A DNA stretch of 64,000 nucleotides from Hoplostethus atlanticus. Its lineage: Eukaryota; Chordata; Actinopteri; Trachichthyiformes; Trachichthyidae. Of this stretch, positions 1-56,170 are shown in pieces. Position 1 is the stretch's first letter, and the number at the start of each line of letters is the position of its first letter. Where the stretch lies: contig JAXDDX010000070.1 in NCBI GenBank assembly GCA_034670405.1, positions 1,808,001-1,872,000 of the forward strand. The letters are read 5' to 3'. Under the pieces are notes generated by a model, which saw nothing but the letters and a program-made list of their open reading frames with translations, searched no databases and was not told where the DNA came from. The translations under genes were made by a program, and so were the position numbers.

Positions 1-1631
1 TTGAAGCACTGTGGTTCTTTGTCCCGTTCCTTGTGGTAAACTCTGAAATAACATTTGGTTTAAACAAGAACAGGCTTAAGCAACAAGGGGCAAGTAAGGT
101 TACTTTGAGAGGTTGGTGACCGCTGCAGTTTCACAAAAAAAAAACTAAGTTGAAATGGACAATAAAAGGTCCATCTTTACCATTACTAAACGGGATGCTC
201 CACAGAGTAATCATGGTTGGAATCTGTATTAAAGTAATCACCAATCCCTAATTTTGACTTCTTCACTTCACACACCTTTCCTCACGGGGCGGCAGTCAGT
301 TCACCTCGTCTCTGTACATGAATACTGGTAAGTCCACTTCATTTTACTCTTGGTTGTTCAGTTTTGTTCCTGCCCACATCATCATTACAAGTCATCTTAA
401 ACCTATTACCCCCTTTTTCTTTCAGCATGGACATTTCAGGAGAGATTTGACTTTGATTTATTGTATTCATGTGCATTGTTTGTGTTTAACCTCGTGTTTT
501 TTGTCTCTTTCCCCAGACGACTATACGCCACTCCCAAGCTCTAATCAGCCTATGTGTGTCTGTTTTTTTCCCTACTTTAAATCATTACATCACTATTCAC
601 TGGACATAACTCTGGACATTCATTTTGTGATTCTGGCATTCTGATGGACGCCCCAGTGATGATAGTCACCAGCCTCCTACTCTCAATCCCTTCTCTAAAG
701 AATCCATTCAGGACCCATTACTGCATTAAAGGAATACAGAGTTTTTGGTAGATTGTCCCATTGGTCAACATCCTTGTTAAGTGATGAGAACATAGACACC
801 CAAATCATCTATGGTGAGGAAAGCATTCACGTTGTCCAAGGGCTCTCTAGTTTTGATCGTTTCTGGTTTATCCATTGGGGAGTAAACATACTCAAAAACC
901 TTCCAAAACCATTAAGGGTGCAAGCGTGTTTTCCTATTTGATGTCACCGGCCAGAAAACGGCACATCCTATGGAGCAATGTGTAGACCAATCAAGTAACT
1001 TGCTAGCTAGCTGTTTCCAACGTAGCTGCAACTTTAGTTTTAGTTTAACATGTAGCTAGACTGAGCACACAAGTGCTATGTTGTAGAAACAATTCACTAT
1101 CAAACCACCACAGGCAAATTTACACATGTGCAGTTCAATAGGGACCCCTTGGAAACAAAAAGGACTCCTGAGCACAACCACAAAACCTAGTGGCAAGCTT
1201 AAAAATCTACATTTACAGAAAAGTGAATTTATGTATTTTTTATTTTTTTTTACCTACTTGTGAGACCCTAACCTACATCAGTTACTTACTCGGATGTATT
1301 TGTCATACAAATTTCTGACAGCCTAAAAAGGTGGTTAAACTCTATTCCTCAAATAATAATAAATATATATATATATGAGAGAGAGAGAGGCCTTTAGGTA
1401 GCCTTACCCTCAACTACCTCCCTGCTCACTGCCAGTAAATTTGGACCTGAAAGTTGCATGCTGGCTTTTTCCTGTAGGAGATGGCTTGTATCGTAGGGGA
1501 GGTGAAACGTCACAGGGGCCCCGTTGTCTCCAAGTGTGTTTCTTTAAATAAAACGCCAAGGCACGTCTTTGGAGAGGCCCTTCAGTATGTGTGAGTGATA
1601 TAGAGAGACAACACATGTGGCTGTGTTTAGC
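1..1631. other. Intergenic sequence downstream of chsy1
   Basis: I see no exon of a recognisable protein, no RNA gene and no clear repeat here, apart from a short AT/GA dinucleotide tract near 1,365-1,390. The next gene leftward cannot be seen. Confidence 0.5.
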
Positions 1632-2002
1632 AGGGTTAGACCGATGTACAGGCCCGATATCGACCTCCAATATATTATTCAGCTTGTCTAAGTATTTATT
1701 GTGGAATTGATCAATACTGCACTGGTTGTCTATGGGAAGCCCTGAACCTGAATTGAGACATTTTGATCAGATTCCATTGAAGTATGCATTCATGTTTTTA
1801 TCATCCTGTGTTTCGGTGGAGAGTTTTAGTGTCCCATGGTCTAAATGCTGTTTCAGAGGCTTTTCCACCATCACAAGAATCAAATACTGAATGTCATTTT
1901 TTTTTTGTACCTTCTTAGCAAATAGCCAAATTTAAAAGGTATTAAATATCAGCACAAAATATCTGTGTCCGCCTTTCAAAGCCCATATTGGTCTACCTCT
2001 AG
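1632..2002 (+). mobile_element. MITE family 1, nearly complete copy
   Basis: The copy begins AGGGTTAGACCGATG and ends ATTGGTCTACCTCT, imperfect terminal inverted repeats. Internally it carries ATTGATCAATACTGCACTGG and GCTGTTTCAGAGGCTTTTCC, which recur in at least six other places in this window. No coding capacity is seen, so it looks like a non-autonomous DNA transposon. Confidence 0.6.
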
Positions 2003-2309
2003 GCTTTAAGGTTTAGACGCTGCTGGGTTCTTTCCCTCCCCCGCTGCTTTGCTCGTCCCCAGAGCAGACACAAAAGCACAATATTGACTTATCCCGGCAT
2101 TTGCATTGAGGCCCTATTTCATTGTCCCAGTAGGAGCTTCCTTCAAACACTTTCCTCCCGAGCAAACCTCACAGAAGCAAGACAGTAAAGGTTAAGACCA
2201 CTTCTCTTCGTCCTTTAGTGACTCGCCATCCCGGCGGGCCGTAAGTTTGAGAATGCAACAGGTTAAAACACCACAACGGCAGCAGTCGTTTGATAAACAT
2301 TTTCCCCAT

Positions 2310-2315
2310 TTTATT
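2310..2315 (-). terminator. chsy1: Candidate distal polyadenylation signal of chsy1
   Basis: TTTATT on the plus strand reads AATAAA on the gene strand. A G/T-rich stretch (minus strand of about 2255-2280) follows it, as expected downstream of a cleavage site. Three more proximal AATAAA copies could be used instead. Confidence 0.4.
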
Positions 2316-2918
2316 TCTTTTTAAATATAAAAAAACTTTCCCAGATGGGTTGAAAGAACAGAAATTACAAAAAAAAAAGCCCAAGAAAATAAAAACACTA
2401 CGATGAGAGCGCAGTCATTCATCCTGTTAACATTTGTCTTACAAATTAGAAGAGGAACATTTACCCAATGGAGTGCTACGTTGGTCCTGCCTATAGGAAC
2501 CAGTACACAGGCAAGGACCAGAGAACGCATGGAAGTAATTGAGCCCTGCACTTCTGTAGTTGTAACCTTATTATTAAAACTCTGAGAGAATACCCTTCCC
2601 TCAAAAAAAAAAAAAAAAAGACTAGACATTGGTGACCAGCGCTGGGGACCACAGCTCTATTGACTGGGACCAGCCACAATAGTTTTGATTTCAACATACA
2701 AGAAACAAAATGATTAAAAAAAAGAGAGAGAGAGCGTGATGTGTGTGACTTGACCTTGGACGTCCCAAGCGCTGCTCCAATGTCAGCCCGTCAAAACGAA
2801 ACCTGACTCGACATCATATTTATTATTCCCACGAATACCATGAGAAGATTGCGGGATAGGGCTCGTGTGTTCACCCACTCCATCAGACTTTCATTTTTTG
2901 TGCCTGCACCACCTAGAA

Positions 2919-2966
2919 AACACACACACACACATACACACACTTGCACACGCACATGCACACACC
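2919..2966. repeat. Interrupted (CA)n in the chsy1 3' UTR region
   Basis: The tract consists of CA units broken by T and G changes (CACATACACACACTTGCACA...). It lies inside the probable 3' UTR. Confidence 0.85.
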
Positions 2967-3909
2967 TAAAGCAGACTGTGCAAAACTCTTTGGTGATAAT
3001 GAGTTCAAGAAAAAGAACATGGAAAAAAAACACACTATCCCACAACTGAGATGGTTATACAATCTTTCCAATATACATATTTGAAACAGTCGGGAGAACA
3101 GAAAATGGAGCCTGCAAATTCAATAAATTAGACAGCGGAAGATGAATTGCAGATATTAATCCAGCAGTTGGGTTCACAGAAATTAATCATAAATGAAAAA
3201 AAACAACGGGGAAAAAAACAGCAATAACAGTGTTATTTGTATTACCAAAAGCAAAACGAACAAAGAATTTGTTTTCAAATCAAACAAAACGGCCCTCGGT
3301 CATAATTAAGATAGTTGTGATTTAAGTCAACTTTTTCAGCAATGAAACATTGTTCATAATCACCCTCTTGTAAACATTCACAATCAAGAGTTCAGTTATG
3401 TTTAGAGCACTGCTGGTCATAGAATACATAAAACAAGTCTGTTTTCTGCACACAAGACAAATATAATACTTAAGGACCATGTAGGTGTACTTCACTGAGG
3501 TACACATTAATAACCCCTAGTTTACCCCGTTCCCCATAGTCTTGACAGATAAACACACAATGGTCTTTTTATTACTGGACTGGTAACAGACTTCAGGAGC
3601 CTCCGGGCCCCTATTTTGATCAGGCTCATCTAGAAGAATATTGGTCAATATTCTTTTTTATTATTAATCAAAAACATGTACTTCTACACTAGAGTCAAGT
3701 CTGTTTCAGTTCACGGTTTATCTTTGTGTTTGTGTATATTTTCTTAAAAAAAAAGAAAAAAAAAAGACACATTTACAAAATATATCCACGCAAAGTCTTT
3801 TGATTTCAGTAAAAAATAAATTAGGTAGTGAAAAACACCACGAAGAGGAGCGAGCAGGCCCGGGCCAGGTAGGTTCTTTTTTTTTTTTGGTTTGTGGCCG
3901 GGCCTTTTC

Positions 3910-48556
<44,647 letters not shown>

Positions 48557-49000
48557 TCCCCAAAACTTGACCAACTCGCTGTGTATGTTCACTGTATCCT
48601 AAACAGCGTTTTTTTTTGTTTTTATTTTAAATCGTATCGGTTTAGTTTGTGTGTGCCTCCAGAAAACCGGGCTCACACACACTCTCTCATTATAGGAAAG
48701 CCTTTTTCTCCCAGTTGCCTACGTAGCATCACAGCAGTCTCCATAAAGCCGCCACCTCAACCGTCCTCTTCAAGTGATCCCTCTGATCATCAAGCAGTCC
48801 GTCTTTATCGATCGTTGGCGACATCAATGACAGTCGACAAATGTTGCATTTGCCGTGAACAGCGTCCCCATTCTCGCCGTTATCTCGCCATTGTGATAAT
48901 GTCGGAGTGACGAGATCGCTGACTACCAACGAGAGGCATACAGTGATTTGATCCAAAGGACTCGCCGTAGAAGGGCTCCGAGTGGCGTCCGGACGTTTGA
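48557..49000 (-). promoter_or_regulatory. chsy1: chsy1 5' leader and promoter-proximal region
   Basis: This segment lies directly upstream of the chsy1 ATG and just before a MITE that begins at 49001. It has no recognised protein coding. Several CG dinucleotides are present near 48,780-48,990, but no TATA box or transcription start can be fixed. The assignment rests on position only. Confidence 0.3.
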
Positions 49001-49529
49001 TGCTGCATTCAAGTCACGCGGGGGGAAAACTGACTTAACAGCTTCACGACTCAAAGTAGCGAGTTGGGAGGTGTTCACGCGTTTAGGTTTCTTTACACAG
49101 AGGTTGCTCTTAATAATAGGTAATCTCAATTTTCCACACACTCAACACACGTGCACTTAGTGATACTTTTGAGCTCATGTTTTAAAGCAAGCCAAACATG
49201 GCGATGCAAGCCACAAACGAAAAGATCCCAGCAAGTAGTTGTGTCCTGCCATGGCTTTTTAAGAGTTGTGATCACAAAATGACTGAAACCCGTTCATTTT
49301 ATTAGCTTTACTTGAAATGAACATATCATTACCTACAGTTGACTACGAGCATTTCCTTGTTGGTGACATCGGAATTCAGCGTCACAAACCGACGGCTAAT
49401 TTACCAAGTAGTATTTGCCACCTGAAAGCTGAGGTGAATGCTATTTTCTAGTAGTATTTACCACCTGAAAGTTGAGGTGAAGTAGGAATCCAGTATCTAC
49501 CATCTTTCCCGTAAGCCTTTAATGCAGCA
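49001..49529. mobile_element. MITE family 3 copy, upstream of chsy1
   Basis: Left end TGCTGCATTCAAGTCACG and right end (inverse) TGCTGCATTAAAGGC form terminal inverted repeats 529 bp apart. Near the right end an ACCACCTGAAAGTTGAGGTG unit occurs twice with small changes, and the same unit occurs at 56.35 kb. Confidence 0.45.
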
Positions 49530-51079
49530 TGACGCACAGCCAGCGTTACTCTTCTCTAGAGCGCCCCGAGGGGATTACCGGCTAAACTGTTGAGATGAAA
49601 GAGCACAGATTGAGCCTGGTAAAATAATGAAGCCACATATAGTGTTACCCGAGTACTTCTCTCACGCAAAAGACGCGGTTCGGCCCAACCAAGACCATGC
49701 CAGCCCAGAATCTCATTAGAAATGAACGCACAAGTCTAATTAATCCTCGCTATCGCGAGACCTTGTCGCCCCCTACTGGATAACCAGTCAACAGGTGATT
49801 AATTCTTCTATTGATGCAAGTTAAGGCAGACACACACTAGAGACACTGGAGAGAATCGGGCGGTTCTAAGGCTTCGTCGGGACCGAGTATTATCAAGGAT
49901 TATCTGGTAGTGTGAAGCATGACAGACTACATCTGAACCCTCCAGATCAACTCCATAATATTAAACATGTTTGATATGTACGATTCCAAACCGCCGCGGG
50001 CACCTGCCTCCATTGTTTTGACTAAAATCCCAGTCACGTTTGTTTCGCGCGACGTCCTGCGAGACTACAGGTCCTGACACGTCAAGAATCTGTCTAGGAA
50101 TCTTAATATGTAGTGTGTGACCCCCAGCCGTGACTCGTCTAGAGAGAGTATTTTAACGACTTGAGGCGAAAGAATGTGTCAAATTATTAGGGAGCAGACT
50201 CCCGCCGCGTGCTTGGTACTGCCATAGTTTACATTCCGCACGCTGTAAAGGATGATATCATGTAAAGGGTTCCTAGTATTTGGTATTACCTGTTGGCCCT
50301 TATATGACCCCAATCAAAATAATAATTTGGTACTGTAATAATATTCTCCATTCTCTTTAATGGTCCATTTCTACCCAGTTGCTGGAGTATGCTGCACTGC
50401 TGTTTAATTAAACCCTGTCTTAGCATCCTGATAGGCTAGGTAGAGGTAACCCCGCCTCATTCCCATATATTGCTACACTGCTAAGCTAGCAAGGGACTCC
50501 TTAATGCCATTTACAAAAACACAAGCTAAATAGCTACTCTGCCCTCATTATGGGTATCTCATGTACTGTAGACACCACAACTTGAGCTTGCCCACTAACA
50601 CTGAACTCTCTAAGCAATTTAAACTCTTAGATCATGTTTTCTGCTTTGTCTGCATCATACTAAACTTTTGACAGGCTTTTCCAACACTATTCGTCAATGT
50701 AAAACCTTATCCAATGCAACAGAGATGCCCACCTCGTTTTAGGTTCGTCCTAGCCCTGTTCAGGTGATCATTCATTTTGTACACGGTGTTGTTTTAGTTA
50801 TATTGCAGGTGAAGTTTTTTCATGCTGCAAAATTGTTGACAGCTACACCCACTATAATAGTCAGTTCTCATACACTAAGCTCTGCTCTGGCTGTCTCATA
50901 TATACATATACCATTCAAACTGTGCACAACGTTTTTTTGTGATCTCAAGGTGTGGAAGCCCTGAGACCCCAACGGCAAGATCTTTATTGTGTAAAAAGGT
51001 GCGGAACAAACTACAGCTTCCCTTCTTGTATCTTGACAGGCAGAGCAATATCAAAATGTCAGTAACTATATAATAGCAA
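49530..51079. other. Spacer between chsy1 and selenos
   Basis: No coding is recognised. A TCGCGAGA word at about 49,753 matches a known promoter-type motif but stands alone, 1.2 kb upstream of chsy1. Confidence 0.35.
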
Positions 51080-51085
51080 TTTATT
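51080..51085 (-). terminator. selenos: Polyadenylation signal candidate of selenos
   Basis: TTTATT here reads AATAAA on the gene strand, about 130 nt beyond the SECIS. This gives a 3' UTR of about 0.5 kb that includes the SECIS. A second AATAAA lies at 50983-50988. Confidence 0.55.
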
Positions 51086-51214
51086 ATTCTGTGAATTTAA
51101 TAGTCCACCAGTTACAAGAGCATCGCAGTAGCAATATCTACTCTAAAGCTATGGTGGTACACATTGACAAAGATATTCAAATATTAGAAAGAAAACACAC
51201 CGACGCTGAAAGTC

Positions 51215-51262
51215 ATCAGCCAAACCCAGTGGTTACGTTACCATTTACGGGAATGGCATCAT
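51215..51262 (-). promoter_or_regulatory. selenos: SECIS element of selenos (type 2 candidate)
   Basis: On the gene strand an ATGA (51262-51259) is followed 12 nt later by an unpaired AAA, then a small TGGT...ACCA hairpin, then CTGGGTTTGGC and the partner TGAT (51218-51215). The sheared-pair quartets, the ATGA-to-AAA distance of 12 nt and the extra apical helix match the type 2 SECIS plan that recruits SBP2 for UGA decoding. It lies about 310 nt after the UGA codon and upstream of a polyadenylation signal. The helix contains T-T mismatches, so folding should be verified. Confidence 0.82.
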
Positions 51263-51561
51263 TAGAAGCTTTCAATTCCACAAAGCTGACAGTTACCCCT
51301 CTTTGAGACGATTCAAACAGACCGAGAACATATTTGGTACTTAATAAGGCAACAGCACAAAAAGAAAAACATTCCCGATTGCAGTTATTCCAACAAAAAA
51401 AATGTTAACACAAAATAATCAATCAAAAGAATTCCATATCGGTAACCGCGAAGGCTTAGTGAGAGTTGGCAGCTTCATTCAGTCGGTCAGTATGCAACCC
51501 TGGATGTCAAAGGTCACTGGGTCAGAGTTGGCAGGTCGTGGACCAGTGGCTCCGACCTCCT

Positions 51562-51647
51562 TTAACCTCATCCACCAGATGATGGCCCTCTCCTGCCTGG
51601 TCTCCAGGAACAAGAGGCTCCTCCATCTCCAGTCAGGGGATTATAGT
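51562..51647 (-). CDS. selenos: selenos exon 6 with UGA-Sec codon
   Basis: The exon codes residues 170-197: [20 protein letters not shown], then GPSSGG, Sec, Gly, TAA. The acceptor is cgttgcag. The TGA at 51570-51568 is read as selenocysteine because the frame continues Gly-stop exactly as in all vertebrate SELENOS. Confidence 0.96.
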
Positions 51648-54101
51648 CTGCAACGCACACAGTAAAGAACATGAGTAGGAGGAGTTACCTTCCGTCAATG
51701 TAGTTGCAACTCCCACTGGTTACCAGTAGAGGTCGATAGATGTAATAGATGACCTAAGAAGCAACAGGGTTTATGGGAAATGCGGTCTTGGGTTTGACCA
51801 GAGATAGAAGCTGCCAATCGTCCCGACCATGCTCTCATTTGTTTATGGTAGTTACACCAAAGGTATTACAATTAGTTTGACTTTGATATACTGATGTTTA
51901 GAAATGCTCCATGCAGCACCTTTAAAGCAGATGTGATGAAAATGAAACATGTCACATATTTTAACAATCCTTTCCTGTTTTCCTGACCACACTAAATTCA
52001 AACTCGCCAAACAACTCGGCAAACTGATGAAAACCAAACAGAAACTGGACTGTGCAGTCTACCCTCGGTTGTACTTTGCATTGAATGATCTTGGTTATTA
52101 GTTATCATCATAAAAGTCAAACAATAAAAAAAAAAAAAAAATTTTAAAACAACACAGGAGAAAAGGAAAGTATCGACTGAATGCGCTTCACCACATACCA
52201 GTGCTGCGGAGCGGCTTCTTGCCGGTCTTCGGTTTCGGTACCGTGGTTGACGAGTTCGCCTCTTCAGTGGCCTGCAGGGTTACAGTGAGATTCATCGGGT
52301 CAAAGCAGTTTTGGAAAAGGGGCGGTGTTACATTTTCAGATGTTTCCGATAATACTTACGATATATATACGATATAATACGATAAGCCGGACTCTTACCT
52401 GAGAGAGGTTTGCGTTTCTTTTGTAACTCTTTCCCTCTTGCATATTCTCCCACATCTCGATTTTCTGCCTCCTCTTCTCCTCATCTAGCTGCTCAGCACA
52501 CAAAAGAAACATCATGTTGTTTTCAGCTGACAAAATTCTTCTTTCTTAGGGCCAACATTCAACATTTGTGTTGCACAAATTCACCTGTTTCTGTTTTTCT
52601 TGCTTTTGTGCTGCTTTGGCATCATGCTCCTCTTGCATTTTCTGCCTAGAGGCTTCCAGGGCCTCTTGTCTCCTCACCACTGACACTGGATCTTGGCAAG
52701 AAATGGCATTAAGTGGTCAATGTCAATTTCATTACACTGGACACTGAATATGTACATGCACACTAATAATTCAATCTTAACCCGATTGAGGCAATACTTC
52801 AACTACTGATATTATCATGTTAACGTCTTCATCAGACTGTTTGAATCGAGGTAAGCTCATAATCAATGTGAGCATAACCCAGTTAACACCTCGTTAACGT
52901 TGTATTTACAAAGCAAACAACACAGGGCAGTAGAACGGCAGATTATTAAAGAATCAATGTAAACCGGTTATTAGAGAAATTACATCAAGCCATGTCAACG
53001 CTGTAATCAAAGCATTGCATTAAGCTGATTACTCCCAATAATGGAGGTATTGGCGTGCATGTAAACATACATTCAGTCTTACTCAGTCTAGATCTACACA
53101 ACTGAGCAGTCACAAAAACGTCCTAATCCAAATATATCGATTTCTGACAATTGTTCTTTTCTCTCCAGTATAATGATAATAACTACAAGATCAAAGTTGG
53201 CCTCACTAACGCACAGGTATGGCACCTACCCATGACCAAATGACACAAATGGCAATATCATTAGTTTTTGTCTTTGATGTTAATGCTGCATTCACGCCAT
53301 GTAGGAATAACCAGAAGCATCACTTGACGGAGAGAAGGAACTTTACCCATGACTCTCACCTGGTTGGGTGCCCGGGGATGACATGCTGGGGCCTTTGCTG
53401 GCTCTCCTTTTGCTATATTGTTGAATCAGCACGTAGACCAACACAGTCACAACCAGCAGGTACCATCCATACTGGGCCAACAGCTCCCCTACTGTGGGTG
53501 GCAGGAGACAACAGTTAAAATCTTCAAACGCAACCATGTTTTTGTTTTTTAAAAATAACGTGACTTCAGCCCTTTCGCGAATTCTGATGTATTTGATTCA
53601 CCAAACGGCACTGTAGTTATAGCAATAAAAAATACACTTTTGACTTGGCTCAGGCTAGTTTTTCAGGGTTTTTCATCAGAAAAGTTGACATTTTATTTAA
53701 GTGCGTACTGAGAGGACTCCAGGAAGGAACCCAGAGCGAGGCAACATTAAACGGACATATTTGAAGGAGTTTGGCGTGACGTTCTCTCCGCACGAGACAA
53801 GTGGGGCTAATTTCAAACCAACGATAATCACTATATTTCACTACCGGCAGCGCTAGCTAGCACGCTAGTCTGCACTGCTGTCCGCTGTCAAGCAAATAGC
53901 CAGCCAAACCGACCCAAACAGACTAAAACACACGTTGTAACATGCCCTCATCCTATAGTTAGCTAAACTAAGCTAACATTAGACAGCTCAAGTACCAGCT
54001 TGGTTCAGGAAACTCAAATCCTGGTTCTCCAGCGACGCCGTCTCCACTTCCATCACTTCCACGCCATCATCATTGACATCAACAATCTCCACATCCTCCA
54101 T
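51562..54101 (-). CDS. selenos: Selenoprotein S (VIMP), selenocysteine-containing, whole coding span, 6 exons
   Basis: The exons 54101-53996, 53491-53360, 52691-52585, 52488-52399, 52271-52199 and 51647-51562 join to 594 nt, giving 197 residues plus TAA (human SELENOS has 189). The protein is a single-pass ER membrane factor that recruits p97/VCP and Derlins in ER-associated degradation. Visible parts are an acidic N-terminus, a membrane segment at about residues 44-60 (YGWYLLVV...), a VCP-interacting stretch [16 protein letters not shown] (86-101), a charged helix containing [13 protein letters not shown], a basic region, and a Gly-rich tail ending GPSSGG-Sec-Gly. The penultimate codon is an in-frame TGA at 51570-51568 followed by GGT TAA, exactly the family arrangement. 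A SECIS candidate lies in the 3' UTR. All introns are GT-AG and all phases fit. A naive annotation would stop at the TGA and lose the catalytic Sec. Confidence 0.96.
51747..51926 (-). repeat. MITE family 2 copy, partial, inverted, in selenos intron 5
   Basis: Read on the minus strand it runs from AAAGGTGCTGCATGGAGCAT to CCGCATTTCCCATAAACCCT then GTTGCTTCTTAGG, collinear with the 43.3-kb element. The other terminal repeat is missing. Confidence 0.55.
52199..52271 (-). CDS. selenos: selenos exon 5
   Basis: The exon codes residues 146-169 and one base of Asp170 (ATEEANSS to KKPLRST). It is the less conserved basic linker before the Gly-rich tail. The acceptor is accctgcag and the donor is ACTG|GTATG. 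Confidence 0.92.
52399..52488 (-). CDS. selenos: selenos exon 4
   Basis: The exon codes residues 116-145, [20 protein letters not shown] onward, nearly identical to mammalian SELENOS. The acceptor could also be three bases earlier (at 52491), which would add one Gln. The CAG|CTA choice reproduces the mammalian KQL spacing. The donor is CTCAG|GTAAGA. Confidence 0.93.
52585..52691 (-). CDS. selenos: selenos exon 3, VCP-interacting motif
   Basis: The exon completes Asp80 and codes through residue 115. It contains [20 protein letters not shown], the conserved p97-binding helix, followed by a Lys/Gln-rich coiled coil. The acceptor is cttgccaag and the donor is AAACAG|GTGAAT. Confidence 0.94.
53360..53491 (-). 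CDS. selenos: selenos exon 2, membrane segment
   Basis: The exon codes residues 36-79 and one base of codon 80. It carries [15 protein letters not shown] and the rest of the transmembrane helix, then a basic QQYSKRR stop-transfer region. The acceptor is cacccacag and the donor is CCAG|GTGAG. Confidence 0.94.
53545..53815 (+). repeat. Unnamed repeat R, copy B, in selenos intron 1
   Basis: It contains GATTCACCAAACGGCAC, AAAAGTTGACATTTTATTTA with AGTGC after it, and GGCGTGACGTTCTCTCCGCA, collinear with copy A but shorter in the middle. It ends about 180 bp from exon 1. Confidence 0.5.
53996..54101 (-). CDS. selenos: selenos exon 1 (coding part)
   Basis: The exon codes residues 1-35 plus one base. 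It starts [12 protein letters not shown], is strongly acidic, and ends [13 protein letters not shown]. The donor reads GCTG|GTACTT. The bases just before the ATG (tttctctcag-ac) resemble a splice acceptor, so a 5' UTR intron is possible. Confidence 0.88.
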
Positions 54102-54504
54102 GTCTGAGAGAAATAATAGCTGTTAACTCAGGCGCTATTAACCTATGTCAACTGCTCTTTTGCTAACGTTAGGGATTCTTATTTGTCGTGGTGGCTCCTT
54201 CCTGTGTCAACCATCTTTGCTAAGGTTAGCTAGCATGCTAATCAACAGTTTACCTAAGAGAAGTAAGATGACGTGTTGGCCTTATGCTGCATTCATCGTC
54301 CTGTGGGAAAAACCGACGCAACTTCTTCACAGTTAAAATATCACCTCTTATACACCAGGATCTGCAGCAAAGTTTAGAGGAGTCCACTGTCTGTATCAGT
54401 AGAAGAGCTAACCAATGATTTGGAAGGATGCTGTGTAATGAAAGCTAATTGCAAACTTACAGACAGACAGTTTAACTGTAGCAAATTAATTTGAGAGAGT
54501 CTCA

Positions 54505-56170
54505 CCCAAGAAAGTTAAATTGGACTATCTAAGCTTTGATGTCAGAGAGTATTGTCCACCACCGCTTTGCTGCTTTAAATGTCAGAGGATAGGACACGTA
54601 GCAGGACAGTGCAAAAGGAGAGAAAGATGTGCACGGTGTGTGCATGATTACGGCAAATGTGATAAAGATGCAAAGACCAGATGCTGCAACTGTGGTGGAG
54701 AACAACAGCGCTGCTTTTGGGGCATGCCCAGTTCAAAGGGAAGCTAAAGGAAGTTCAGAGGTACAAAGTAATGAATCAGGTCTCTTATGCTGAAGCAGTT
54801 AAGAGAGTTAGAGAGAGAGAGAGATAGTGCCTCAGTTAGTAGTGGTACAATCATGGGTGACATACAGTAAAATGCTTCTGTTCCCAGATCAGTACAAGCT
54901 GCACAAATGTGCCATTCAGATTTCAAAGAGGATATATTACACAATCTTCAATGCAGCAAGCCAACTAAAGAAAAAGTGATAGAATAAAGTCACTTGTGGA
55001 GACAGCTAATGAGGTCCTTGAAATCTCCTCATCAGGGTGAGGATGAACATGAAATGATGAAGAGAAAAGCCACAAGGCTTGCCGTGGTGGTAGATGGGGA
55101 CGATCTGGCAATATCAGAGAAGGAAAACACTCATTTATTGGGTTAGATGCAGCTTTGGAAAAAAAAAATGGATAGAATTTTTCTTAAAGGAAAGTGCAGG
55201 AGAGAGGAGGTGGTTCTTTCTCAGATTTGGTTAAATTCAACTTTGTTTCATATGGGTAACAATCCATCAGATAAATGTGATGGGTGTACACAAACCCTAA
55301 ACTAACATAGACAGCATTCACATCACAGTGTCTAGTTCTAAAATTGGCCAAACTACAGAAAAAAATAAGGGATAGTTCCGTTTTTTATACTTGGGTTCAA
55401 CATCGCACAAATCCTAAGGTTCTTGTCAAAGAGTTGAAAAGCATTTTTAAATCGTCACTATGGTTACTGAAAATGTCCACTGGAAGGTTGTTAGCATTTG
55501 TTAGCAATGCTAGTGGAAACGAATGGGTTCAGCTAGCCAGCTTACCAAACCAGTTAATGGCTAGGAGGAAGCGATCGGCCATGGTGGCTCTTATTTGTGT
55601 CCATCTTCTATATCTTCTCTGACTGTCATATTCTGATAGCAGGGGTCTATAATCAAAGATCCTTGAACAAGGTTTTAAATAAAGTACGGCCGTTATTAGG
55701 TCGGCCAAAAATAATACTAATTTAAAATTTAAAGTTCGTTGGAGTAAAAGGAGTAAAAAGTATATTTTCCTCGAAAATGTAATTAAGTAAGAGTACAAGT
55801 ATACAAACTTAATACTCGAGTAAAGTACAAATCCCCCGAAGTAGTACTAGTATAGTAACGTACTATTACTCAATAAATGCTATCAGTTATTTCAAAAATG
55901 GAAATATCCTGCCACTTTTTCTTTCTTTCGTATCCTGACACGAATAACAGCTTGTGTATGTTCTTCACAAAAGGAGGGATTTATATTAATATCAGGCTTG
56001 AACTTCTTCGGGTAATTATTGGCAGGGTAGAATCGGTGAGTTGTAGCCTACGGAATGAGACCGATTTGAGCTTATTGGAGAGCAAAAACTTGTGTGAAGA
56101 CCAGCTACACATACTGAACGAATAAAGGGAAATGATAAAGCGGATGCCCTGGCTAAGAAGGCGTTAAAAA
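54505..56170 (+). mobile_element. I-clade (Nimb-like) LINE fragments
   Basis: 54,505-54,830 encodes an ORF1 relic with a perfect CX2CX4HX4C zinc knuckle (CFKCQRIGHVAGQC), two poorer knuckles and QVSYAEAVKRV after a frameshift. 55,200-55,290 encodes LNSTLFHMGNNPSDKCDGC, like the C-terminus of ORF2. 56,110-56,165 encodes GNDKADALAKKAL, an RNase H fragment. In an intact element RNase H precedes the C-terminal knuckle, so the fragments are rearranged or come from two copies. It is dead, with multiple stops. Confidence 0.7.
55735..55875. repeat. Repeat rich in ACTCGAGTAAAGTAC motifs
   Basis: GGAGTAAAAGGAGTAAAAAG, TTCCTCGAAAATGTAATTAA and ACTCGAGTAAAGTACAAAT are typical of an interspersed fish repeat with quasi-periodic AAGTA units. 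It lies between LINE fragments. Confidence 0.4.

Larger units (their letters stand above)
2290..3909 (-). other. chsy1: Probable chsy1 3' UTR
   Basis: This A/T-rich stretch follows the chsy1 stop and has no convincing coding sequence. Minus-strand AATAAA hexamers occur at 3657-3662, 3568-3573, 2819-2824 and 2310-2315. A UTR reaching the last one would be about 1.6 kb, which I recall as similar in size to the mammalian one. The real end is not determined by sequence alone. Confidence 0.45.

Noticed and set aside
48557-48592. N-terminal extension of chsy1 by 12 residues from 48592
   Set aside because: The codon at 48592 is GTG, not ATG. The conserved family start is the ATG at 48556.
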